Positions 32,566 to 39,823 of a stretch of DNA of 64,000 bases are shown here, in pieces (the first letter of the stretch is position 1; each line of letters begins with the position of its first letter). Origin of the DNA: Leucobacter sp. cx-328 (lineage in GTDB: Bacteria > Actinomycetota > Actinomycetes > Actinomycetales > Microbacteriaceae); the NCBI RefSeq assembly GCF_014530035.1, contig NZ_JACVMX010000007.1:37971-101970 (forward strand). The letters run 5' to 3'. The notes below the pieces were generated by a model that was given only the letters and a program-made list of their open reading frames with translations, was not told the DNA's origin and made no database searches. The position numbers and the translations under genes were made by a program.

Positions 32566-33189
32566 CTAGCTGTTTGATTCGTTTTCCTCGCGCCGAAGGT
32601 TTGCGAAGAAGTCAGTGTCGTCTGCAGTGCTGAACGTTCTGTCTGCATAGAAGCCAGCTTGTGCTACGAGTGGGATGGAAAGATCGTATGGGACAGCGTT
32701 ACCGTAAGTAGGGATGCCGATGGTGCGCACGAAGCGGAGAGGAATCTCCCAGCGCTCCTTGTCTTGGATGTTGGTGATGTCATACAGCCAGAGCAGTTCG
32801 TTTTTGGAAACGGTTTCAAAGAGCCCCGGGTTCCAGCTTCCTGAGCGCTGTGTGCCGGGTTTTGCTGTGGGAATCCCGCCAGGGTAGGAGTCGCGTTCCT
32901 TCATGAGACGGAATCTGGCGTTGAGTTCAGGGTGGGTGAGGGTGATGCTCATCATTTGGAGCGGGGCCCGATGGACGTGCCAACCTTCGGTATCGAGAGT
33001 CTGTCGCCCCTTGAGGGCTTCACTGAGCTTAGCGCGCAGCATGAGTGGTGCTATGACGCGTCGGGTCTCGTGATCTTTGAAGTCTTTAAGCGCGGGGAGC
33101 ACGTGGGACTGGGCTGTGGCAAAGAGATCTGTGAGCTCCGGAGCGACGACTTCGGAGGCTGCAAGGAGAGACGTTTCAAAGCTTGCCAT
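32566..33189 (-). CDS. Hypothetical protein paired with the XRE/ImmA regulator
   Basis: 207 residues from the ATG at 33189, which has AAGG about 9 nt upstream; an ATG at 33210 would add 7 residues but has no ribosome binding site. Soluble, with an N-terminal helical segment (ASEVVAPELTDLFATAQSHV) and a beta-rich middle (WHVHRAPLQMMSITLTHPEL, LFETVSKNELLWLYDITNIQ). No family is recognised. Co-transcription with an XRE/ImmA regulator suggests a sensor, an inhibitor or a toxin-like partner. GC is lower than in the surrounding chromosome. Confidence 0.65.
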   Translation of the reverse strand: MASFETSLLAASEVVAPELTDLFATAQSHVLPALKDFKDHETRRVIAPLMLRAKLSEALKGRQTLDTEGWHVHRAPLQMMSITLTHPELNARFRLMKERDSYPGGIPTAKPGTQRSGSWNPGLFETVSKNELLWLYDITNIQDKERWEIPLRFVRTIGIPTYGNAVPYDLSIPLVAQAGFYADRTFSTADDTDFFANLRREENESNS

Positions 33190-33225
33190 ATTCGGACACC
33201 TTAACTTCATTTGTCATATTCTGAC
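33185..33225 (-). promoter_or_regulatory. Pair of 13-bp operator-like repeats at the XRE/ImmA operon start
   Basis: GCCATATTCGGAC (33185-33197) and GTCATATTCTGAC (33213-33225) match at 10 of 13 positions, each with GTC/GAC-type symmetric ends, 28 bp apart start to start. The first covers the start codon at 33189, the second lies just upstream. Binding by the operon's own XRE protein would block both transcription and translation start. Confidence 0.6.
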
Positions 33226-33572
33226 AGGAGATGTAACCATCCTAAACGATTTTCTCGGGGGATGGTTGGGCTTCGTGCAGCGGGTTCATCCTGAATCGTT
33301 GATATTTAAGGTGCCGTCGGTGGCACCTATGTTGCGAAGCTGCGTTTTTGGAGTAATGGCGGGGCCTGTAGCTGCGCGTTTCCGGGGCGGCAGGAGGGCC
33401 AGCAAGGGCGCTGTGAATGCTGCCGCGGCTACTCCTCAGGCATTGATTTGGCGTTGAAATCTCGTCATTTTTCTGGATTTCTTGTTCTACATGAATTTGT
33501 AAACGAGGGTTTTAAATGACCCCAAATTTGCACCGGCTCCGCATGGTGGAGCTGGCTCGCTTCTACTAATTC
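33226..33572. other. AT-richer intergenic stretch
   Basis: No convincing gene. The sequence is one of the more AT-rich parts of the window and separates a minus-strand operon from a plus-strand gene, so both promoters should be here. No clear -35/-10 pair with correct spacing could be fixed by eye. Near 33,480-33,545 the run with TTGTAAACGAGGGTTTTAAATG is the likeliest promoter area for the secreted protein gene. Confidence 0.35.
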
Positions 33573-34118
33573 ATGAGAGTGACCTCAACTATGAAGATTC
33601 GATCTGCAATGGCCGCAATTCTTACGATCGCTACAGGGTTTCTCGGTTCATTGCCAACCCCAGCAACAGCACCCCCGCCTGAACCGGGGACTGAGCGGGA
33701 GAACGTTCTCACGGCGGTGCCTGTGCAAGGCCGGGCTACCCGTACAGGTTGGAGGACGACCCCGATTACCTGTACTGCAGATTATGATTCTCTTCATCCC
33801 GGGTATAGCTCGAATAAGCGGAGAATCAACGCTCATCTGACCGTAGAGTGCAAGGGAACCGATGCGCACCTAACTTCTATCTCACTCAAATCGCAGATGA
33901 AGGAGGGCGGCCGTTGGGGGCTTCCAAGCTACAGAAAAGGTAGGAAATCGGTGCGAGTGGGAGGCGACCTTGCATGCATCTCCGCCCGACGCATGTATCA
34001 GGCGACTGGGAGCTTCGTGATCACTTTGCCCCCAGGCTACATACCAGTGAGCCATACGAACACCAAATACAGTGAACGTAAGATGTTCAAACGCGACAAG
34101 AGAGGCGTTTGTAGGTAA
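33573..34118 (+). CDS. Secreted cysteine-containing protein of unknown function
   Basis: 181 residues from 33573, or 175 from the in-frame ATG at 33591, which gives a more usual signal peptide (MKIRSAMAAILTIATGFLGS, then LPTPATA as likely cleavage region). The mature part has four cysteines (ITCTAD, TVECKG, LACISA, GVCR end), suitable for two disulfides, and a beta-sandwich-like pattern ending in QATGSFVITLPPGYIPVS. It has many basic residues. Similar small exported proteins occur in actinobacteria without known function. It is followed 30 bp later by an acidic cytosolic protein, which raises the possibility of an exported toxin with an immunity partner; nothing in the sequence proves it. Confidence 0.65.
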   Translation: MRVTSTMKIRSAMAAILTIATGFLGSLPTPATAPPPEPGTERENVLTAVPVQGRATRTGWRTTPITCTADYDSLHPGYSSNKRRINAHLTVECKGTDAHLTSISLKSQMKEGGRWGLPSYRKGRKSVRVGGDLACISARRMYQATGSFVITLPPGYIPVSHTNTKYSERKMFKRDKRGVCR

Positions 34119-34148
34119 CAAGCAACAGCCAAGACGATCGGTTAATCC

Positions 34149-34739
34149 ATGGCAGTAGCATTCAACTCAATTCGAGAATCGTTCTTCTCGTCTCAGGCTT
34201 CTGAACGAGAGTTCTTTGCTGCTTGGATTGCTAGAGACGAGGGGTTCCTCCCTCAGGAATTCCCGTATGCGGTTGCTATCTTGCACCCCGGCACGGTCGA
34301 AGTGCCCGGCGGCGATATTCCGTATCTCGCCCCTAACCCACATGACGATGATCTCGACGATGAACAGGCCGCTGTGCTGGACCAGATTATTGGGAGTTCA
34401 GCGCCCGAGGAATCCACCTGCAACGTTGCTTTCTACGGTGGGTTCATGGAAGAGGAGGAAGAAGCAGGGCTGATCGACGCAGGCCTTGATCGCGTCTCCG
34501 GCAGGCTCAAGTACCTTCTTGGGGCGACATTGCTCGCAAAGGCCGGCGTCCTGGTGCTTCGGGAGAGCCTCGACCTATTGCTGGAGCCGTCGTATATCTG
34601 GCCTGACAGTAGAGAATGGTTCGTGGCGTCAGCCCCCGACTTGGCGTTCACCGTCGTGGGCTGCCAGCAAGAACTTGCGCAACGCCTTCTTGACGCCCCG
34701 GGCCTGGATTCCCGGCTGTGGCAAGGCCCAGTCACGTAA
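34149..34739 (+). CDS. Acidic hypothetical protein
   Basis: 196 residues from the ATG at 34149. It is strongly acidic with repeated Asp/Glu runs (NPHDDDLDDEQAAVLDQIIG, FMEEEEEAGLIDAGLD) and no signal peptide or membrane helix. The C-terminal half is mixed alpha/beta (PSYIWPDSREWFVASAPDLA, FTVVGCQQELAQRLL). No family is recognised. Its acidity and position downstream of a basic secreted protein would suit an immunity protein or an inhibitor, which is inference. Confidence 0.6.
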   Translation: MAVAFNSIRESFFSSQASEREFFAAWIARDEGFLPQEFPYAVAILHPGTVEVPGGDIPYLAPNPHDDDLDDEQAAVLDQIIGSSAPEESTCNVAFYGGFMEEEEEAGLIDAGLDRVSGRLKYLLGATLLAKAGVLVLRESLDLLLEPSYIWPDSREWFVASAPDLAFTVVGCQQELAQRLLDAPGLDSRLWQGPVT

Positions 34740-34793
34740 AGACCACGAGTCAATATGTGGTCAACGATGCCCCGGCCTATTCGGTTGCTGCGC

Positions 34794-35027
34794 CTACCTT
34801 TCGAGAAGTAAAGAAATGTGGACCTCTCCGCGTACATGCGGCCACTCAACGAAGAGTTGATAGGGCAGTTTCCGGGCATCAGCCCAAGCAATCACTTCCA
34901 AGACGTTTTCGACCTCGGTAAGGCGCCATTCATCGACGCCAGCGTCAGGCTCTGTGAAGTGAACGCGATAGTTCGGGTTCTGATCCTCTGCGGAGGCATT
35001 GCGTGGATCAATTGGGTTCTGCTTCAT
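34794..35027 (-). CDS. Small hypothetical protein
   Basis: 77 residues from the ATG at 35027, fixed by GAGGAG 8 nt upstream. The frame stays open further upstream but lacks a comparable ribosome binding site there. The sequence (NYRVHFTEPDAGVDEWRLTE, VENVLEVIAWADARKLPYQL, FVEWPHVRGEVHISLLLER) looks like a compact alpha/beta domain, reminiscent of short proteins that are annotated only as hypothetical in Microbacteriaceae. It is convergent with the acidic protein gene and downstream of the MmpL terminator. Confidence 0.6.
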   Translation of the reverse strand: MKQNPIDPRNASAEDQNPNYRVHFTEPDAGVDEWRLTEVENVLEVIAWADARKLPYQLFVEWPHVRGEVHISLLLER

Positions 35028-35084
35028 GCGAGTGCTCCTCTCAACCGTCTGTGAAGTATCGCAGTCATTTCTCTGCAGTGGAAG

Positions 35085-35131
35085 CAGAAAGGGGGCCTCA
35101 CCCGCAACGTAAATTGCGAGCAAGACCCCCT
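35085..35131 (-). terminator. Intrinsic terminator of the MmpL gene
   Basis: On the minus strand AGGGGGTC is followed by an inner stem with TCGCAA / TTGCGG around a 6-nt loop, then GGCCCCC and TTTCT. It begins about 23 bp after the MmpL stop codon and before the 77-aa gene. The stem has an internal bulge but a GC-rich base. Confidence 0.65.
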
Positions 35132-35153
35132 CTAGGTTTAGACGACGAGCGGC

Positions 35154-37352
35154 CTACCGCTCCACGGACACAGGAGCAGGACCCTCGACCTCAGCCCCGC
35201 CGGGCTTCTCCGATCCGCGCCCCAGTTTCGAAGGCCACCAGACCTTGTTCCCGATGTCGTACGTGAGCGCGGGCACGAGCAGGGTGCGCACCACGAAGGT
35301 GTCGAGCAGGACGCCGAAGGCGACGATGAATGCGAGCTGCAGCAGGAAGAGAATCGGGATCACCGAGAGCGCCGCGAACGTTGCCGCGAGCACGATGCCG
35401 GCTGAGGTGATGACTCCGCCGGTGATCGTGAGTCCGCGCAGCACGCCTTCACGGGTGCCGTGCTTGATCGATTCCTCGCGCACGCGGGTCATGAGGAAGA
35501 TGTTGTAGTCGATTCCGAGGGCAACGAGGAAGACGAAGCCGAAGAGCGGTACGGCCGGATCCGCGCCAGGGAAATCGAAGATGCCATTGAACACAAGCGC
35601 CGAAACACCCATCGCGGTACCGAACGAGATGACGGTCGTGATGATGAGGAGCACGGGCGCGAGGATCGAACGCAGCAACAGCATGAGGATCAGCAGGATC
35701 ACGAGCAAGATGATCGGGATGATCAGCGTGCGGTCGTGAATCGATGCGTCGTTCGTGTCGATAGCGGTTGCGGTGACGCCGCCGACGAGGGTGTCGGGGG
35801 AGACGTCGGCGAACTCGGCGCGCAGCTCGCGCACGGTGTCGGCTGCCTCGTCAGAGTCGGCCGCCGCGGTGAGCGTGCCCTGCACGAGCACCTGGCCGTC
35901 GACCACGGTCGGGGCGGGCGCGGGCGTACCGGGAGGTCCGTACGCGGAGATGCCATCGGCAGTAATGGGGGCGGATCCGGTCGGCGAATCAGCCGAGGTC
36001 ACGCTCACGCCCGCGATCCCGTCGTTGCTGAGCAGCACGTCAGCCACGGTGTCGAGTTCGGACTCGTCGGTGAGGACCTGGACGGGGCTGCCTGAACCGC
36101 CGGGGAAATGCTTGCCGAGTGCGACCTGGCCGTCGCGAGCCTCCGAGGTGCCAATCACGAGGTCAGAAGCGGGGACGCCATCTGCCTTGAGCTGCGTGAT
36201 TCCGAGGCAGCCGATGAGGAGGACGACGGTCGTGGCGATCCAGATCGTGCGCGGGCGCTTCTGCACGAAGCGGGCGACCTTAGTCCAGACGCTTTTCGCG
36301 GGCATGCCGTTCTCGGCGGCAACCACCTCGGGTTCGAAGCGCGGGCGACGCGGCCAGAACACCGCGCGGCCGAACGAGAAGAGCAGCGCGGGGAGCAGCG
36401 TGAGCGCCGAGAGCATCGCGAAGGCGATGCCGATCGCGGCGACGGGGCCGAGGCCGCTGTTCGACTTCAGGTCGCTGAGGAGCAGGGTGAGGAGGCCTGC
36501 GATGACGGTTCCGCCGGATGCGAGGATCGGCTCGACCGATCCCTTGACGGCCTTGAGCGTCGCGGTCCACTTGTCTTCATTGATGCGCAGCTCCTCGCGA
36601 TAGCGGGCGACGAGCAACAGCGAGTAGTCAGTGGCAGCGCCGATCACGAGGATGAACAGGATGCCCTGGGTCTGGCCGCTGAGCATGAGAATTTCCCACT
36701 TCGCGAGCCACCAGACGGTGAGCAACGCTGCGCAGAGTGCGAAGAGGCTCGTAGAGAGGACGGCGATCGGGAGGAGGAATGAGCGGTAGACCAGGATGAG
36801 GATGATGAACACCGCACCGAGTGCGACGCCGAGGAGGAGGCCGTCGATGCCGGCGAAGGCGGCGGAGAGATCCGCGCTCAGGCCAGCGGGGCCGGTGATG
36901 TAGACGGTGGTGCCGTCCGGGACGTTCGCCTGCAGCTCTGCGCTCGCCGCAGCGACCGTGTCACTGAGCTCGGCGTCTGACTGGATCGGGACGAACGCCT
37001 GGATGGCCAGGCCGTCTTCGGACGGCAGCGCGGGTGATACTTCGTCACCGATTCCGGGGAGTGAGGTGAGATCCGCCACGGCAGCACTGATCTGCTCGAC
37101 CTGGGCAGTGGTCAGTTGCTGATCGCCCACGACGACGGCGATTGCGGGAATCGCGTCGGAGTCGGTGAACTCACCGAGCAGCTTCTGCACCTGGGTCGCG
37201 TCAGCCGACTCTGGCAGGAAGGTGGTCTGGTCATTGGACGAGACTTCACTGACTTTGCCGAAGTAGGGTCCGCCGACGCCAGCCGCGGCGAACCAGACGA
37301 TGATCAACACCGCCGGCAAGAACACGCGTAGCCATTTTGGTGTGCGAGTCAT
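35154..37352 (-). CDS. MMPL-family RND transporter
   Basis: 732 residues. The ATG at 37352 is preferred (GGAAG 7 nt upstream) over that at 37364. The classic two-repeat layout is visible: helix 1 (VFLPAVLIIVWFAAAGVGGP), a large extracytoplasmic domain, five helices with the proton-relay region GAATDYSLLLVARYREELRI, then helix 7 (TIWIATTVVLLIGCLGITQL), a second periplasmic domain, and five helices with FLVALGIDYNIFLMTRVREE. These transporters export lipids, siderophores or drugs using proton motive force. Divergent to a MarR-family gene with a palindromic box between them, so the substrate may be a toxic compound sensed by that regulator. Confidence 0.92.
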   Translation of the reverse strand: MTRTPKWLRVFLPAVLIIVWFAAAGVGGPYFGKVSEVSSNDQTTFLPESADATQVQKLLGEFTDSDAIPAIAVVVGDQQLTTAQVEQISAAVADLTSLPGIGDEVSPALPSEDGLAIQAFVPIQSDAELSDTVAAASAELQANVPDGTTVYITGPAGLSADLSAAFAGIDGLLLGVALGAVFIILILVYRSFLLPIAVLSTSLFALCAALLTVWWLAKWEILMLSGQTQGILFILVIGAATDYSLLLVARYREELRINEDKWTATLKAVKGSVEPILASGGTVIAGLLTLLLSDLKSNSGLGPVAAIGIAFAMLSALTLLPALLFSFGRAVFWPRRPRFEPEVVAAENGMPAKSVWTKVARFVQKRPRTIWIATTVVLLIGCLGITQLKADGVPASDLVIGTSEARDGQVALGKHFPGGSGSPVQVLTDESELDTVADVLLSNDGIAGVSVTSADSPTGSAPITADGISAYGPPGTPAPAPTVVDGQVLVQGTLTAAADSDEAADTVRELRAEFADVSPDTLVGGVTATAIDTNDASIHDRTLIIPIILLVILLILMLLLRSILAPVLLIITTVISFGTAMGVSALVFNGIFDFPGADPAVPLFGFVFLVALGIDYNIFLMTRVREESIKHGTREGVLRGLTITGGVITSAGIVLAATFAALSVIPILFLLQLAFIVAFGVLLDTFVVRTLLVPALTYDIGNKVWWPSKLGRGSEKPGGAEVEGPAPVSVER

Positions 37353-37478
37353 GAGAGCTTCCATTCAGAGATCGGGTGGATGGTCTGGCGCCGCTCGTGC
37401 GTTGGCCGCTGGTGGGTTGCCCGCATCTGGTGTGCCTGCAGTGTCTCTAGTGTGAAACACCAACCTGTATTAACCTAA

Positions 37479-37507
37479 GCATATTATTAGCCAAGCTAGC
37501 AATATGC
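37479..37507. promoter_or_regulatory. Inverted repeats in the mmpL/marR divergent promoter
   Basis: GCATATT (37479-37485) and AATATGC (37501-37507) form a perfect inverted repeat around TTAGCCAAGCTAG, itself an imperfect palindrome. MarR-family proteins bind palindromes of this kind. The segment is much AT-richer than its surroundings and lies 27 bp before the MarR start, so binding would affect both divergent genes. Confidence 0.65.
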
Positions 37508-37533
37508 AAAGTTAGCGACCTGTCCGAAGTAGA

Positions 37534-38115
37534 ATGAGGAGTATGACCGCAGCCGAGAAGCCCCGTGAAGCGGCTCCGGCGAGCCTGTATCACTTGGACA
37601 AGAGTGATCCGCGCTCTGAACTCATTGATCGCTCGGCGCTCCAGCCCGCTGAAATCGCTGAAATCAGTGAGCTCATGGGGGCGCTCGGGCGTCTGCGCGA
37701 CGCTGAACAGCAGGTCTCTGAGGCCTCGATGAAGTACATGCAGCTCGGCCGCACCGACATGCAGGCGCTGCACTACCTCATTGTTGCTGGCAACCAGGGT
37801 GAGCTTGCGACGCCCAGCAGTATTGCGGCGCACCTGAACATTTCGACCGCGTCGACGACGAAGCTGCTCGATCGGCTCGAGCGGGCGGGGCATATTACGC
37901 GGGCTCCGCACCCGTCAGACCGCCGGGCTCTGACGATTTCTATTACGCCAGAGACGCGTGAGGCCGCGATGCAGTCGGTCGGACGCCAGCACGCGCGACG
38001 CTTTTTCGCTGCGGCGCGGCTGACTTCGGAGGAGCGTCAGGTTGTGACGCGGTTCCTCGATGACATGGCGAGCGAGATCTCACTTGGCGATGATGCGGAG
38101 TGGGCGCGGGGGTAG
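37534..38115 (+). CDS. MarR-family transcriptional regulator
   Basis: 193 residues from the ATG at 37534; an ATG at 37543 is an alternative. The winged helix is clear: LGRTDMQALHYLIVAGNQGE, SSIAAHLNISTASTTKLLDR (recognition helix), LERAGHITRAPHPSDRRALT (wing with the DRR motif), ISITPETREA. An N-terminal tail of about 40 residues precedes the domain. It is divergent from the MmpL transporter and probably its repressor, released by a transported compound. An A/T-flanked hairpin lies 45 bp downstream. Confidence 0.88.
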   Translation: MRSMTAAEKPREAAPASLYHLDKSDPRSELIDRSALQPAEIAEISELMGALGRLRDAEQQVSEASMKYMQLGRTDMQALHYLIVAGNQGELATPSSIAAHLNISTASTTKLLDRLERAGHITRAPHPSDRRALTISITPETREAAMQSVGRQHARRFFAAARLTSEERQVVTRFLDDMASEISLGDDAEWARG

Positions 38116-38152
38116 TGCCTGGCTTTCCATTTGGCTGGCAGGCCCGTTGTGT

Positions 38153-38196
38153 AAAAAAATAGCTACAGGTACCGTTGAGCTGTAGCTAAATTTTTT
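38153..38196 (+). promoter_or_regulatory. Inverted repeat upstream of AbiE (operator or terminator)
   Basis: TAGCTACAG (38160-38168) and CTGTAGCTA (38180-38188) are perfect 9-bp arms, flanked by A7 on the left and T6 on the right. AbiEi antitoxins of known AbiE systems bind inverted repeats in their own promoter, and this element lies 20 bp before the TTG start. The stem followed by T6 could also terminate the marR transcript. Both uses are possible. Confidence 0.65.
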
Positions 38197-38215
38197 CACT
38201 CAGTTAGGAACCGTC

Positions 38216-38785
38216 TTGCTGCCGGAACTCATTGCTTCGAGGGACCTTGAACGGTTAGGTCTTTCACGACGCCAGCTCGAGCGCCGGCTTGCAACGGGTG
38301 AGTACGAGCGCATTGCTCCCGGCCAGTTCATGCAGGCGGGGTTCGCGGATGACACGACTGCGGCCTGGATCGCGGCCGCAGCGAGGCGGCCCGAAGCGAC
38401 GCTGTGCCTACTCAGCGCTGCTTCGATTTATGACCTCACTGATGAAATTCCTGGCCGTACTCACCTTGCGATTCCACGCGGGGCAAAGCCGGTAGCGACG
38501 GAAACTGCACCGATCGAATGGCATGTTTTCGACGGCAAAACCTTCAGTATCGGTCAGTCTCAGCATGAACTGCCGGGCGCTCGAAGCATCGGAATATACT
38601 CGCCGGAACGAACCCTCATTGACCTGTTCCGGCTCCGTCACGTGTGGGGCGATGACCTGGCGATTCAGGCACTCAAGAGATGGCTCGCTCGATCAGAAAG
38701 CAGCCCCTGGGAGCTGCTCACGATGGCAGGTGATTTTCCACTCGCGAAGCCGGCGCTCCTAGCCGCTTTGGAGATCCTGTTGTGA
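38216..38785 (+). CDS. abiEi: AbiEi-family antitoxin (type IV toxin-antitoxin)
   Basis: 189 residues from a TTG at 38216 with AGGAA 6 nt upstream. The N-terminal winged helix (SRDLERLGLSRRQLERRLAT, GEYERIAPGQF) and the following domain (LLSAASIYDLTDEIPGRTHL, AIPRGAKPV, SPERTLIDLFRLRHVWGDDL) match the AbiEi antitoxin family. It represses the operon and counters the nucleotidyltransferase toxin encoded next. The stop overlaps the toxin start (GTGA), so synthesis is coupled. Length is within the family's short form. Confidence 0.9.
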   Translation: MLPELIASRDLERLGLSRRQLERRLATGEYERIAPGQFMQAGFADDTTAAWIAAAARRPEATLCLLSAASIYDLTDEIPGRTHLAIPRGAKPVATETAPIEWHVFDGKTFSIGQSQHELPGARSIGIYSPERTLIDLFRLRHVWGDDLAIQALKRWLARSESSPWELLTMAGDFPLAKPALLAALEILL

Positions 38786-39693
38786 CTTCTGATCCACAGA
38801 CAGAAAACGATTCTGACCGGGCCACATTAGCTATTCGAGCACTGGCGCGTGCTCAGAACGCCGACGTGCAGGAACTGCAGACGCTCTATGTGCTTGAAGC
38901 GTTTCTGGCACGTCTTGCTTTGTCTGAGTATCGGGATGACTTCGTGCTGAAGGGCGGAGTTTTGTTGGCCGCCTTCGCTGCCCGTCGTCCTACTAAAGAC
39001 ATAGACGTCAGGGCGAGCGGGGTGTCGAATGATGAGCGCGCAGTCCTTGAGCGGGTGAGAGCTATTGCAGATCTGACGGTGGAGGACGGTGTACGTTTCG
39101 ACTCGGCTTCTCTCGCCGCGGTCACGATTCGTGACGGGGACGCAGAAGACTACTCTGGCGTGCGCGTGAAAATGGTTGGCTTTGTGGGGAAATCGCGCCT
39201 GACAATCGGCATTGATGTGAGCTTTGGGGATCCGATTTGGCCCGCGCCGCGGGACATCGACCTCCCTCGGCTCATCGATCTGGGCTTGCCTGCGGTGAGA
39301 CTTAAGGGTTATCCGCTGGTAATGGTTATCGCGGAAAAGGTTGTCACCGCAATGCACCGAGGCGCGGGTAATACGAGGTGGCGAGACTTCGCGGATGTGT
39401 ATTTGCTCATGCGAAGCCACGCATTTTCTGCTGAGCAGATTCGGGCAGCTGTCATCGTGGTGGCAGAGCATCGCGGAACGAAGGTGAGTGCTTTGCTGCC
39501 AACGTTGGAAGGCATGCCCCGTCGCGCTCAACCGAAATGGAAGGCCTGGCGTCGCCGCATCGGACGCGAGGCTGACTTGCCTGAACAGTTTGCGGAAGTG
39601 CTGTCTGGTGTCGCTAGCTTCATCGATCCGATAGCTCGCGGTGGTGCGAAGGGCGAGTGGGATCCGGCGCAACTTCGTTGGGTCTCACCTTGA
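38782..39693 (+). CDS. abiEii: AbiEii/AbiGii-family nucleotidyltransferase toxin
   Basis: 303 residues from the GTG at 38782. The nucleotidyltransferase motifs are present: VLKGGVLLAAF with RRPTKDIDVRA (motifs I, about residues 55-75), DYSGVRVKMVGFVGKSRLTI, IGIDVSFGD, then RLKGYPLVMVIAEKVVTAMH (motif III Lys) and TRWRDFADVYLL (motif IV). Known AbiEii toxins are bacteriostatic and modify tRNA or bind GTP, stopping growth on phage infection. Together with the gene before it this is a complete AbiE system. No truncation is seen. Confidence 0.92.
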   Translation: MTSDPQTENDSDRATLAIRALARAQNADVQELQTLYVLEAFLARLALSEYRDDFVLKGGVLLAAFAARRPTKDIDVRASGVSNDERAVLERVRAIADLTVEDGVRFDSASLAAVTIRDGDAEDYSGVRVKMVGFVGKSRLTIGIDVSFGDPIWPAPRDIDLPRLIDLGLPAVRLKGYPLVMVIAEKVVTAMHRGAGNTRWRDFADVYLLMRSHAFSAEQIRAAVIVVAEHRGTKVSALLPTLEGMPRRAQPKWKAWRRRIGREADLPEQFAEVLSGVASFIDPIARGGAKGEWDPAQLRWVSP

Positions 39694-39823
39694 GACGCTG
39701 AGTCGCGCGAGGCGAAGGGACGAGGGGGGTTTCGGTTGGCCTAAGAAAGTCGCACGTGCCTGTCATACTTGTGCTGAGAACGGGGCTATAGCGAGTCAGC
39801 CACCGGGAAGGGGCTAACCAAGC

